Made by a program: the position numbers and the translations under genes. The notes beneath the pieces were generated by a model. That model ran no database searches. It had not been told where the DNA came from and saw only the letters and a program-made list of their open reading frames with translations. A DNA stretch of 64,000 nucleotides, from NCBI GenBank assembly GCA_951394045.1, contig OX595996.1:1922001-1986000 (forward strand), read 5' to 3'. This stretch comes from Nitzschia sp. DOCU1 (lineage: Eukaryota > Bacillariophyta > Bacillariophyceae > Bacillariales > Bacillariaceae). Shown here piece after piece: positions 1 through 9,606 of this stretch. Each line of letters opens with the position of its first letter. Within the stretch, counting starts at the first letter, position 1.

Positions 1-482
1 CCGGAAGGATCAGGCGAGTTTCCATCCCAAGTCTCGAAGGGGTTGAAGTTAGCAGGCGATCGTGGCTTGCTGGGGTCCCATGCCCTGTAGACATCCAACT
101 TGGCGTCCATGGTCCAGACTTGTCCGTCGTACTTGCCGTACTTGCTGTCAGCGGCAACATCGGGGACGGAAACAGCGGGGGCGGGGGCAGCGGCAGCCGG
201 GGCCGAGTACGCTGGGGCAGCAGGAGCCGGGGCAGCGGCGGCAGGGGCGGGAGCGGGGGCACCACCGCTTCGCATCTTCATGTATTCCTCGAACGAAGGA
301 GCCTCACTGATGCTCTTTCGGGGGTCTTCGTGCTTCATGGCCTCAGGGTCACGGGTATCAGCCATGCCTCCCTTTCCAATAACGGGTCCATGATTGAACA
401 GGGCAGTGGAGGTGGAAGGGACCTGGATGGGGGCGAACGCCGAGGCGCCGGCAAAAAGGGTGAAGGCAAGAGCGAGCTTCAT
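1..482 (-). CDS. Plastid-targeted Ala/Pro-rich protein, 3' end beyond window
   Basis: An open frame of 160 codons runs from an ATG at 482-480 to the window edge without a stop. The N-terminus begins MKLALAFTLFAGASAFAP: a hydrophobic signal peptide followed by an ASAFAP cleavage motif with Phe at +1, which is the established bipartite plastid-import signal of diatoms and relatives. Residues about 70-105 form an Ala-Pro repeat linker. After it comes a conserved-looking segment with FNPFETWDGNSPDPS. This suggests a thylakoid-associated or lumenal plastid protein, but I do not recognise the family. Codon use is strongly GC-biased at third positions, as in highly expressed genes. Plus-strand ORFs over the same bases are Gly/Ala-rich shadows. 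The gene continues left of the window. Confidence 0.8.
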   Translation of the reverse strand, partial: MKLALAFTLFAGASAFAPIQVPSTSTALFNHGPVIGKGGMADTRDPEAMKHEDPRKSISEAPSFEEYMKMRSGGAPAPAPAAAAPAPAAPAYSAPAAAAPAPAVSVPDVAADSKYGKYDGQVWTMDAKLDVYRAWDPSKPRSPANFNPFETWDGNSPDPS

Positions 483-2743
483 GGTTTCAACTTTACCTAC
501 TTTGCTGACTTGACGAAAACAAATTTGTGAGATAAGAATAGTGGCAAACAAAACACCGACAAACGACGACACCTCAAATCTTTCTCGAACGTACGCGTTT
601 TCGACACCCACCATCGATCTTTGGCGATGCGCGCATTTTCGCACCACGCACGAACGTGACTGAAATTCTCATCCACGCGATAATGCCGTCAAAAACCGTG
701 GGTTCGTGACTGAAAATGGATCCGAACACATACGCACCACGCACGCGAACCGAAGAGGACTTACGTACGTACTTGCCGACTCGCATACGTGTGTCTTTTT
801 CGGATCAAAAGTTGGTTTTCGTCCGTGGAAATCTACGTAAATTCCGTACTGGAGTTTACGGGACCGGTAGAGACAGATGGCTTCATGTTCTTTGCGGCGG
901 AGGCATGTTTTGGATGGTCGTCGTCAGGATACCCTCTGACGCCTCGGATCTTTGGCATGTCGAACACGACTTCGCGATCGCTTTTAAAATATCGTACGTC
1001 GTTGCAAACGCTTATGACGATGACATCACCTCGCAGGATCCTAAAAGAAGGTCCGGGTAATGCTTATTTGTTACTACCGGTACAAGAAGGATCGCCCCAG
1101 GACAATGCTTGGGTCCGTAACTCATGGTCGATTTCTTGATGATTTGCAATTGCTGCCCGCAGAGATTCAAGTTCTGCCAAACTTTATTTTGAGGCAATTT
1201 TTGAGGCAAAATTCCGTCGTGACGTTTGAAAAGTGTCGAGGGGCCAGAAGGATTGCTTCCCGGTGTCCATATAACAATCAACAAAATAAAATTTTATAAA
1301 GCTGCGTCGTCTGTCGCCACAGGGTACGATTTCCAAAGGTATGTTTTGCGTTGACGGCGATTAACAACTTTTGCTTTGGGTTCTGATACATCATTGCAGC
1401 TCCATTTCTATATCGGGATCAAGGTGCAAAAACATAAAGACATTGGTGCATCTTCGTGTTCTGGAGCAGCATGACTCCACCAGGCTATTGTGGTATTGAT
1501 ACTTTGCTGTCGGCTACTTTTGGCACCATAATTCAATTTTACCGACGGTCGCTAAAGTATTTTGGTCTTTGAGTCGTTTTGCGCACGAGGCTGCTCTGCG
1601 ATTGGACCGGTTTGGTACCACCGCAAACTACTGCCTCTATTGCTGAGTCCTTTTGCCGTTTGTTTCGGTCAGTGTCAGCTTCAAACGTCGCCCGAACCCC
1701 ACCCCCGAGAACGCAGCTCCTCGTTCCGGTGCAAGTTCCCGGGGCAGAAAGTGACCACATGCTAACAGACCAAATCCATTGGCTCATTGGTCCATTTGAG
1801 ACGGTGAAGTATACGACTGCTACTCCTTTTTTGCGGAGGTCTTTTGCCGTTTGTATCAACAGTCAGTGCCATTTTCAGATGACACCTGACATTTTTCTCT
1901 CCACGAAAATGTGCCCCCTCTTTTTCGATGCACGTTCAAGTGACCAGCAACTGCGCGATCATATATTCTAGCAGATCAGATCCGCTGGCTTTTCATTATT
2001 CTGGATGAGATGGCGACGTATTCGGCATAAAACAAGTCAGCGGTCAAGAAGCGCCGTCGTCGTCGCGCCCTCGATTCCGCGACAGTTCCTTTGTTTTACG
2101 CACGGCTACGCGATAATACCTATCACAGTGGACTTCGTTTAGCAAGCAAGCGTATACCTCGTTTTTGCACTATATGGGCAGGAGATGCCGTTGTCGTCGA
2201 CCTTTTTGCAGAATGATGCACCACGACGACGACGAAGACGACGACGAACGAGAGAGGAAGAATTCCTCGTTGCTCTTGCAAGTATAGCCAACCAATTAGT
2301 ACAAGTTTAATCGGCTTTCTGCAAAGTAGAGCCGGACTATTAGGATATTGTTACCGGGTAGGTAGAATGGTGGCTTTGCTTCTTCCCACTAGAACGGATT
2401 CCTTCGATTGTCCTTTGTTGTTCGACAAAGGAAACGACTCCTATCGGACAGACCGGACGACAGCCAGAACGAGACGTGAGTCGTGGGATTTTTTGGCGCG
2501 GGACCGTAGCGTGACCGGCGGGGGAGGGTTCGGCGACGCGCTGCGACAAATCCACGTCGGGGGCACACCCGCTGTGGGGGGCGGTACGATACCGGTACGC
2601 TTTTAAATCTGCATGGATACCGCGTTGCATTGCACTGTTTTAATAGAAGGTTCTTTGTTGTTTCAGCACAGCAGAGGACCACCAAAGCATCTTGTGGTTG
2701 CTTTCATTGTGATTATTGCAAAGAGTCAAAGGCAATAGAAATC
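483..2743. other. Intergenic, no supported gene
   Basis: About 2.2 kb between two divergent genes. Short ORFs here lack recognisable motifs. Visible structure: a CGA/GAC-rich simple repeat at about 2220-2255, and an imperfect repeat of a CTTTTGCCGTTTGT-like segment at about 1650 and 1842. It presumably contains the promoters of both flanking genes. Confidence 0.5.
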
Positions 2744-4738
2744 ATGAACTTTGACGATGACGAATTATGGGCCAAGCAGCAGAATGCCATGACTTTGGGC
2801 ACTTCACCATTTGGAGCTGCTGGGGATCCCTGGCGTCCAAAACCCGCTAGTAGTACCAATGGCACAGGATATGCGGGGGATACATCCGACAAGCAAATTC
2901 GTGCCAAGGCAAGAAAAGAAGCTCAAGCGAAACAACGTCGAACTCTCCAACAGCAATGTCAGTTGTTGAAGAATCAAGTTTCTTCTTCGGCCAACAACAA
3001 AGAACCCACTGACGAATTGTTGACCTTGCTGCGCCAAGTCTTGCGGAATTTAGGAGTCGTTTCGTCCCCAGCCGAAACGTCCATGACTGGACTGGCATTA
3101 CAAATTATCGAAACACAAATTCTGCCCCACCACCCCAAGGCGCTGGGAAATTTGTATAGCGGCGATGATTCGTTGCTGCTAGCAATGCAAGAAGCAGCGG
3201 CCAAATCCAAGTTGATTGTCCAAGAACAACAGGTGGCACCGGATTTGAAAAAGCAGGCCCAGAAATTATTGGAACTTTTTCAGCAAGCCAAGGCACTGGG
3301 GGAAACTCCCGAGATCATGGTGACGGACTCGCAAGACAATTATCGTTCCGCGTTACGGCCGTTTGCGTTTGGATTTGTCGACCAGTTGAAGCATCATCAT
3401 TTTTACAAACCCACTTGCACGTCATCCAACACTAGTCGCAACCACAAACGACTCTTTCAAGAATTGTCCAATTTTCAAACCAATCTTCCCATTGAATATG
3501 GATCGAGTATTTTCGTAAGAGCCATGGAAGGATCTATGGAATATCTACGAGTCTTGATTCTGGGACCAAGCGATACGCCCTATGCCAATGGTTGTTTTGT
3601 ATTTGATTTACACTTAGGGGACTACCCTCAAAAACCTCCCAAGTGCCAATTTTTGACTACGGGGGGTGGCAAGTATCGCTTCAATCCCAACTTGTATCAA
3701 TGTGGCAAGGTATGCTTGAGTCTATTGGGAACCTGGTCTGGACCGGGATGGCAACCGAATGAATCTACACTGTATCAACTTTTGATTTCCATTCAATCGC
3801 TCATTTTGGGAGAATCTGAGCCGTACTTTAATGAACCTGGATTTCAATCGGGTCGAGGAACTCGGCATGGTCAAGTGGAAAGCCTCAAGTACAATCAACG
3901 AATTCGCAATTATACATGTGCGGCTGCCATTTTGCCATTTTTACAGCAGCCGAATCCCTATCCCGAATTTGAAGCCGCCATTCAATTGCATTTTTCCTTG
4001 AAACAAGCTCAGCTCTATAAACAATTGCAACAATGGGCCGCGGAACATGTACCGCATCACATCCTACCGACGCGTCCACCATGGGCCAGACACACCCACA
4101 CTCACGACACCATCAATCACATTCAACTGTGTTTGGATCAATTCCAAAAACGCATGACTGATTATTCCGATGTACAGGTTGTGAACTCGACGACGGCTTC
4201 GCCTGCCAAGCGTCGGCGTACTACAAAAGACAAGAGCAAGCCCACGATTGCACGTGGTGCTCCATCCTCGTCTACTAGTAGTAGCACTAACGCTGCAATA
4301 GAAGCAGGTGGCGCCAAGGAAAATCCATTGGTGATTTGTATTGATGACGATGATGACGGGGTTCAACAAGCCATTCACGCGTCGCTGACTACCATTGCTG
4401 CTGCCGACACCCAAAACCAAGACGCCACCAATACCACGCGTGACGAGAACGACGACGATGACAAGCAAGACTGTAAACTACCAGCGGCATCAGCAGCAGC
4501 CCAAGAGCAGCAAGATCCAGAAATTTTGGAAATTGACGACCACGACGACGACATGCCTCGGGAGCAAACAATCCAAGCGTCTGATGAAACGAAAATGGCA
4601 GCTGTTAACAAGCAAACTGATGAAGGCGATACAAATGCGGCGGCGGGTTCTTTCGATATGCTAGTGACAGCAGCTGCAGCGTCGCCAAATGATGGTAACG
4701 AAGTCATTATCTTGGACGACAGTAGCGATGAGGACTGA
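2744..4738 (+). CDS. Ubiquitin-conjugating enzyme E2 (UBE2O/BIRC6-like UBC domain) with C-terminal SIM-like motifs
   Basis: The 664-aa protein is predicted to accept ubiquitin from E1 on a cysteine and pass it to substrates. The UBC fold lies at about residues 245-390. It contains the PxxPP-like KPPKCQF segment and NPNLYQCGKVCLSLLGTWSG, where Cys324 (nt 3713-3715) is the expected catalytic residue. The GTWSG wording is typical of the UBE2O/BIRC6 large-E2 branch. A basic patch (PAKRRR) near residue 484 may be a nuclear localisation signal. The C-terminal third is disordered and acidic. It has three hydrophobic-then-acidic motifs: VICIDDDDD at 530-538, ILEIDDHDDD at 594-603 and VIILDDSSDED at 654-664. 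These match the SUMO-interaction motif pattern. An in-frame CTG-type start upstream (2630) is less likely than this ATG, which begins MNFDDDELW. No intron is needed. Confidence 0.88.
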   Translation: MNFDDDELWAKQQNAMTLGTSPFGAAGDPWRPKPASSTNGTGYAGDTSDKQIRAKARKEAQAKQRRTLQQQCQLLKNQVSSSANNKEPTDELLTLLRQVLRNLGVVSSPAETSMTGLALQIIETQILPHHPKALGNLYSGDDSLLLAMQEAAAKSKLIVQEQQVAPDLKKQAQKLLELFQQAKALGETPEIMVTDSQDNYRSALRPFAFGFVDQLKHHHFYKPTCTSSNTSRNHKRLFQELSNFQTNLPIEYGSSIFVRAMEGSMEYLRVLILGPSDTPYANGCFVFDLHLGDYPQKPPKCQFLTTGGGKYRFNPNLYQCGKVCLSLLGTWSGPGWQPNESTLYQLLISIQSLILGESEPYFNEPGFQSGRGTRHGQVESLKYNQRIRNYTCAAAILPFLQQPNPYPEFEAAIQLHFSLKQAQLYKQLQQWAAEHVPHHILPTRPPWARHTHTHDTINHIQLCLDQFQKRMTDYSDVQVVNSTTASPAKRRRTTKDKSKPTIARGAPSSSTSSSTNAAIEAGGAKENPLVICIDDDDDGVQQAIHASLTTIAAADTQNQDATNTTRDENDDDDKQDCKLPAASAAAQEQQDPEILEIDDHDDDMPREQTIQASDETKMAAVNKQTDEGDTNAAAGSFDMLVTAAAASPNDGNEVIILDDSSDED

Positions 4739-4825
4739 GTGACATGGGGAGCGATCTGTTGCCCACTAAAAAAATCCAAATCACATTAGTAGTCAAAAAG
4801 TTTATTGCTTGGAGGTTTCTTATCC

Positions 4826-6118
4826 TTATTTCCAGCACGATGGACGACCTTTTAAAGCCAATGCTTTCTGTCCATACTTGGAATGTTCCATGATTTTGAA
4901 TAAATAAGGACAATCCATCGTAGCATTTGCTTGACACAAATGGTACGGATAAATGGCTGGATTCCATGGTTTGTGAATGCCAATCGTTTGAGAAGCGCCA
5001 CGAGCTGTTATGCGTTCCTTGAGGACTTGTTCGCTAATATTGAACTGAGATAGGATCTTTTCGAGTGGCGTCGATTCCAGAGCCAACAACGCTGCATCCA
5101 ATGCCGACGGAAGCGGCGCATTCAACCCTTTGAGAATGGTGACAAAGTAGATATCTTCGGCCGGTGTATGTTGTGCAAAACAGGCTGCATTTTGGACAGA
5201 GACCTCATCCAAACCTGATGCTGTAGTAGGGCAATACTCGATTGCTTTCAATAGCCATGAACGTTTGCGCAAGGACAGTCCCCCGTTGCCTTGGGGTGCC
5301 TTTTCATGGTCCGAGCACAACTCTTGCGGAGATGGATAGGGGGGAACCTCATTCTCTTTTGCCACATGTTGATGGTACTGTTTCCAATTACGTGGCATGG
5401 CATCACAATGATCCCACGGCTTCGCGCCGAACTTGGCCCTTCTGGCGGGCCACGGTGCTCCCACCCATGCCGCGTCTTGCCACTTTTCGAAATAGAGAGG
5501 CCGACAAAGGACGGCATCGGCTTGAAGCACCAAGACAAAATCAGAATCTTGCGGGCTAAACTCTCGAGACCAATAATGATAATTTTGCCAGGCGATACTG
5601 GGACTGAAAAAGTTGGAGCACGATGCAAGTCCATACAAGGAATGATTCAACACCGAGATCCGGACTTGGCCTTGTTCAATAAGTTGCGTAAAGTAGGGCA
5701 TGGCCTGAGAATGAATGCGTTGGCTCTTGCTTTCTAGCGATGAATCTTGACATGCCGAAGTGTGCAAGACTATGCATACCTGATCTCGTGGTTGCAAAAA
5801 GTGAGCGACAGATTCTAGGGCCCAAAGAGCTGCCGCATCAATAGAGGGATCCATAAACACAACGGTAATGCCGCATCCATGCTTGGCGATATTGGGATGT
5901 TGGTAGTCCCCAGTCGAAATGGAAAAATTGCATGCCTTTGTTGGAGGCGTTTGTTGTGACCCAAAGAAGACCGACTCTAGCGAACCGACGGCCAAATCAT
6001 CAGAGGGCCGGAAAATGCAATCTCGTACTATTGAATTTAAATTAGATGCCAAATTTTCAACATCTTGCCATTGTCGAGGTTTAAAAATATCACGATGGGA
6101 TATTCCGGACACCCCCAC
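4826..6118 (-). CDS. DUF5672 family protein, glycosyltransferase-like; 5' end uncertain
   Basis: The frame encodes about 430 residues. Signature segments are FVLVLQADAVLCRP (an xDx-like nucleotide-sugar site), WVGAPW, GNGGLSLR, EDIYF and IGIHKPW. This set and order is characteristic of DUF5672 proteins, which are thought to be Golgi or surface-glycan glycosyltransferases. The stop is TAA at 4826-4828. The left-most frame position (6118) is a GTG, not an ATG, and the open frame extends to about 6223 without any ATG. The first internal ATG is at 5854 (residue 89), just before the fold's first strand. So either translation starts at 5854 or a 5' exon is missing. The 5' part overlaps another minus-strand ORF in a different frame (6037-6852). 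The 3' end converges on the E2 gene with 87 bp between the stops. Confidence 0.8.
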   Translation of the reverse strand: MGVSGISHRDIFKPRQWQDVENLASNLNSIVRDCIFRPSDDLAVGSLESVFFGSQQTPPTKACNFSISTGDYQHPNIAKHGCGITVVFMDPSIDAAALWALESVAHFLQPRDQVCIVLHTSACQDSSLESKSQRIHSQAMPYFTQLIEQGQVRISVLNHSLYGLASCSNFFSPSIAWQNYHYWSREFSPQDSDFVLVLQADAVLCRPLYFEKWQDAAWVGAPWPARRAKFGAKPWDHCDAMPRNWKQYHQHVAKENEVPPYPSPQELCSDHEKAPQGNGGLSLRKRSWLLKAIEYCPTTASGLDEVSVQNAACFAQHTPAEDIYFVTILKGLNAPLPSALDAALLALESTPLEKILSQFNISEQVLKERITARGASQTIGIHKPWNPAIYPYHLCQANATMDCPYLFKIMEHSKYGQKALALKGRPSCWK

Positions 6119-6852
6119 CTGGTCGTCTCGAGCTCGTCCGTATCCATATCCACGTGCAACTCTGGATCCTTCTTCCCAGCGGCAATAGCAGCTTGATTCT
6201 TGAAAGGCTTGATGTACGCAACATCACAATACCGTCTCTCCAACCACCCCATGACCTCCTTCAGTCCATCGATGAAACCCGAAGTGACCGGGCAACCATC
6301 CAACTTTATCCCCCATCGCCCACTTGCCTTTTGCTCAAACAGATATTTTCGACTGACCGCTCCGTTAAACATGGTCTCCCACTTGAATTCATCACCTTGT
6401 CGAGCCTTCTTCCTGCTCCTATCAAATAATTCACTGCGGATTGCTGTCAGCCCATCTTCATCGAAAACATCGTGCAACAAAATAAACCCAAGATCCTTGA
6501 ACTCGTCCTCCCAATTATCGTATCGCAATCTCCTATATTTGACAGAACCATCGGGCAACTCCACCTTTTTCTTTGTATCTCGCCTAACCGTCCTGCTTGA
6601 CAGCTTGTTTGCCATCCATGAGCCGAAAAGGAAACCAATCTCGTGAGCAACATCTCTTCCAGCTTCCAGCTTCAGCGACCGGTCTTTCAATTCTTCTCGT
6701 TTCTGCAGCAACATCTGCCTCAATCTTCGACCTTTACTCTTGCCATGCAAGACAACCTGTGTACGGAAATTGAAATACCGCCTAGGGTAATCGGTAATAA
6801 AATCCTGTGGTGCCCCCACAGCTGGGACGGGTGGTGCAACTGCCTCCTCCAT
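6037..6852 (-). CDS. 2OG-Fe(II) oxygenase-like protein, probably truncated
   Basis: The 271-aa ORF starts at an ATG (MEEAVAPP). It contains DLGFILLHDVFDEDGL, which resembles the N-terminal strand/helix of phytanoyl-CoA-type 2-oxoglutarate oxygenases. Later comes LHVDMD, whose H-x-D (codons at 6148-6156) could be two of the iron ligands. The following strand, YPIVIFLNLD, also fits that fold. The frame then stops, so the distal histidine and 2OG-binding Arg expected about 50-60 residues further on are absent. The last 80 bp overlap the DUF5672 frame. Either an intron lies downstream of the H-x-D or the gene was cut when the two sequences were joined. The family call rests on motif resemblance only. 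Confidence 0.4.
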   Translation of the reverse strand: MEEAVAPPVPAVGAPQDFITDYPRRYFNFRTQVVLHGKSKGRRLRQMLLQKREELKDRSLKLEAGRDVAHEIGFLFGSWMANKLSSRTVRRDTKKKVELPDGSVKYRRLRYDNWEDEFKDLGFILLHDVFDEDGLTAIRSELFDRSRKKARQGDEFKWETMFNGAVSRKYLFEQKASGRWGIKLDGCPVTSGFIDGLKEVMGWLERRYCDVAYIKPFKNQAAIAAGKKDPELHVDMDTDELETTRWGCPEYPIVIFLNLDNGKMLKIWHLI

Positions 6853-7501
6853 TTTCAATCTACAACGACTGCCACAACAAATTCATCACTTACCCTTTGC
6901 TTCTATTCCAACAACCTTCTTCGCCAAGCAACGGCTCCAACACAACAACCAATCAGACTTCTCAAATTTTGATATGCCCATGCAATGATTTCTGAAGGGT
7001 CACCCAATGGGCCGGTTCCATCTTTTGAAATACGGTATCCAATCAAAGAGGATTTATCCACCTGATCCCACCAATGAAAACGGCTGCCAAAATAATCACA
7101 TATGCCCACTGTCCTATCCACCACACTATTCGAGCTAGTCAAGAAAATCCGTTTGAAGGAACACATAATCCTCTCAAGGTAACCGATTATCCAACCAACG
7201 CCACAGACACGATAATACAAAGGAAATAAAATCAGCCAATCGTAGACCCATTAATTTAATACGCCCTTTCATCGATTTCTAAACGGTCACACAATGAGCC
7301 GTCGAGACAAGTTTTTACTCAGTACTGCAGAAGTGTCTAATCCACCTACCCGTGTAGAAAACCTACCACGAAATCATTTTTGGTGAGTGGAATGAATCGA
7401 ATCGACCCATCTCTATCCTGGTATGCAGGGTCCAGGATGCGGCAGCAGCCCAACACCATCACAGAAAATCCGTTTGAAGGCTCACATAATCCTTTCCAAA
7501 C
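6853..7501. repeat. Intergenic with short dispersed repeat copies
   Basis: No gene seen. Two related blocks occur at about 6975-7014 and 7262-7300, each built as TGCCC/CGCCC, a TGATTTCT-like core and GGTCACMCAATGRGCC. A third copy lies at about 11164-11204. A second motif, GAAAATCCGTTTGAAGG followed by CACATAATCC, occurs at about 7143 and 7465. These look like pieces of a dispersed mobile element rather than promoters. Confidence 0.45.
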
Positions 7502-9205
7502 ATGACCTCATCCTACAAACGCTCGGGTGGTCGAACCGAGCCGACCCTTTCTGTGGATGTTCAAGGCGTCGCCTCTATCCACCTTACTAAGAGGAGCTTT
7601 ATTTATCGTGCAATCAGCGCCGTATACACACAAGAGACCGATCAACGGCGAGCCCTTGTGTTCTTTTTTAACAAAAAAGTTCTTCTTCCAACATCCTCGA
7701 TTGGCGCTGACACAATCATCGTCACAGCAAACCAACGAGCAGAATCCCTTGATGTCCAAGAAACAACCTTCCTCCACAGCCGCGATCCTAAACTATTGGT
7801 ACTACATCAATTTGTTTACGACGAACTTTCAACTCGGTACAAATGTAACCGGGAAAAGAAAAATGCGTCCATGAGAAGGCTTCGTAATGGACGAAAACCC
7901 CCTCGTCGCGACTACAACATCCTCTACATCGGAATGGAACGCCCTGGCTATGTTCGAAATATTGAAACTTTGTACCAAGAGGCGACAAAGCTACCATCCT
8001 CCCTACGGCAGCGGATACGAGATGAAGCGCGGATTGTTGCAACTGAAAACGATGGAATTCAACGGCGGGTTTACACTGTCAATCGCAATCCTACCAATTC
8101 CAGGTTCCACTATGACATGGACCTGACGAGCTACCGACGGGCAAAGCCGTTCCCACCCGAGCTTATCTTCAACGAGGTTTACGTTGACTACATTTGGATG
8201 CCATCGGAGTATTTGTTGGGCATCATTAGCAGAGATTTTTGTCAAAGTTTCCTTCCTGACTTGGCATCGGGCCGGATGCCGAAGGGAGGTCGAGTGTACC
8301 TACCCCTCTCCTTCCCAATTTTGCAGAGGATCTTCGAGAATTGGACTCCATTTCTGGAATGTCATTTCCTTTTACGATTTCTGCGACCGGATCAGGAAGA
8401 GGAGATGGTGCTCAAAAGAGTTACCGACAGCTTGGATCTTAAATTGCTAGGAAAGGACGATGGGGTACTGCCCAACGGTGTCCTAAGGAGCGAGGTGGAA
8501 GAACTCCTGGAGACTACCTGCGTCACCAAACCTTCACTACTCTACGAATTGCTCCCGCTATGCTTCCCTGATGCTACTTTAAGGTGCCGTTTTCTCTGCC
8601 TAAGTCGTCGCGAGGCCAGCGATGTGCCTGAGGCACAACCAGCCAACCTTGTAAATAATAGCAGGGATCAAGTGACTTGTCCTTTTTGCCATTTGTACCT
8701 GCGTCCAAGGCGCATGTGTTGCCAGTCCCTGTCATTGCGCTCGCCAGCCAGGTCTGCTGTCGAGCGGGCAGTGAAGACCGATTGGTGGACCGGTGTTATC
8801 CCGGATGACGATGAAGACAATCAGAGCTGTGATGACGGCTCTAGCTGTGAATGGCAAGAGAGGGAAACCAAGAAAGACCGGGTTGTAAAACCTCCATCAA
8901 ACCCACGCCACAACGATCGCCCAACAAAGGCCAAGATGATGCAGGGAGATCATGATGCTGTCAACCGCACAATCGAAAAAGAAATGAAGATGGCCGACTC
9001 AACCTCGGGACCAAAGGGGACGCTGGCCATTCTACCACGGGACCAAAAGATGTCATCGACCATGCTGCGTCGCAATGGTTTCTGGAGGCATACTCGCTGT
9101 GTGCGCACACGGGAAAGGAGGCGTCGTTCTGGAACAGATGCAGGTTTACCACCTCCGTCGTCGTCACTCTCTTCCTCATCTTCAGCTGCCATGTCAGGAA
9201 TGTGA
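7502..9205 (+). CDS. Unrecognised protein with methyltransferase-like segment
   Basis: A 567-aa ORF starts at an ATG (MTSSYKRSGG). Residues about 220-275 read FNEVYVDYIWMPSEYL, then a charged helix, then RMPKGGRVYLPLS. This is reminiscent of the post-motif-I strands of Rossmann methyltransferases, where an acidic-D-Y strand is followed by a P-x-G-G-x-hydrophobic turn. No clean SAM-binding GxGxG loop is visible, so the call is weak. A CPFCHLYLRPRRMCC cluster near residue 395 could bind zinc. The last ~170 residues are basic and low-complexity, and overlap a minus-strand zinc-finger ORF (8950-9429). The C-terminal end may therefore not be real coding sequence. Surrounding dispersed repeats suggest a mobile or recently expanded family. 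Confidence 0.4.
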   Translation: MTSSYKRSGGRTEPTLSVDVQGVASIHLTKRSFIYRAISAVYTQETDQRRALVFFFNKKVLLPTSSIGADTIIVTANQRAESLDVQETTFLHSRDPKLLVLHQFVYDELSTRYKCNREKKNASMRRLRNGRKPPRRDYNILYIGMERPGYVRNIETLYQEATKLPSSLRQRIRDEARIVATENDGIQRRVYTVNRNPTNSRFHYDMDLTSYRRAKPFPPELIFNEVYVDYIWMPSEYLLGIISRDFCQSFLPDLASGRMPKGGRVYLPLSFPILQRIFENWTPFLECHFLLRFLRPDQEEEMVLKRVTDSLDLKLLGKDDGVLPNGVLRSEVEELLETTCVTKPSLLYELLPLCFPDATLRCRFLCLSRREASDVPEAQPANLVNNSRDQVTCPFCHLYLRPRRMCCQSLSLRSPARSAVERAVKTDWWTGVIPDDDEDNQSCDDGSSCEWQERETKKDRVVKPPSNPRHNDRPTKAKMMQGDHDAVNRTIEKEMKMADSTSGPKGTLAILPRDQKMSSTMLRRNGFWRHTRCVRTRERRRRSGTDAGLPPPSSSLSSSSSAAMSGM

Positions 9206-9429
9206 ATACCACAGTTGTCGAATTCCTGATCTCCTGCCAGTGAGGGTGGCGGGGGCACCTGCTGAAGTAGAGAACCAGCTGCGAATGCTTGCCGGCCCCC
9301 CATCCAAGATGCAGATGGCCCTCTAGTTCGTGGATTACAGTTCCAACTCTGGTTGTAGTGTGAAGAGAGGCTTTTATAACATTTGAGGCACGTTGCGCAC
9401 ATGAACCTTTTGCTTTTTGGGTTCACCAT
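8950..9429 (-). CDS. Short zinc-finger protein or transposon ORF fragment
   Basis: A 159-aa ORF starts at an ATG (MVNPKSKRF). Close to the start is FMCATCLKCYKSLSSHYNQ followed by NC, a C-x2-C-x2-C ... H ... C arrangement that looks like a degenerate zinc finger. It is followed by a Pro-rich and then an acidic AEDEEESDDD segment. N-terminal fingers followed by an acidic linker are common in DNA-transposon proteins. No transposase core follows, so this may be a 5' remnant. It overlaps the 3' end of the plus-strand ORF 7502-9205; the acidic run is the more protein-like reading of the shared bases. Confidence 0.4.
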   Translation of the reverse strand: MVNPKSKRFMCATCLKCYKSLSSHYNQSWNCNPRTRGPSASWMGGRQAFAAGSLLQQVPPPPSLAGDQEFDNCGIHIPDMAAEDEEESDDDGGGKPASVPERRLLSRVRTQRVCLQKPLRRSMVDDIFWSRGRMASVPFGPEVESAIFISFSIVRLTAS

Positions 9430-9606
9430 GATGGTCGTGTGGTGCAGATGAAAGAAGTGTTTTGCTACCCAAAAATCCGTTACTTCGCCACCCAAAAATT
9501 AAGAACAAAATAGACAAGTACGCACGTGCCCGTCACCTTTTTTTTTGATAAGTATTCTCTACTAAAGAATGGACCAAAAAGAAAAAGTGGACTGGTTGTT
9601 TTAGAA

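Noticed and set aside
62..530. Plus-strand Gly/Ala/Arg-rich ORFs
   Set aside because: They are antisense shadows of the Ala/Pro-rich plastid-targeted gene on the minus strand.
574..1299. Several 70-116 codon ORFs
   Set aside because: No ATG context, motif or splice pattern; they overlap each other on both strands.
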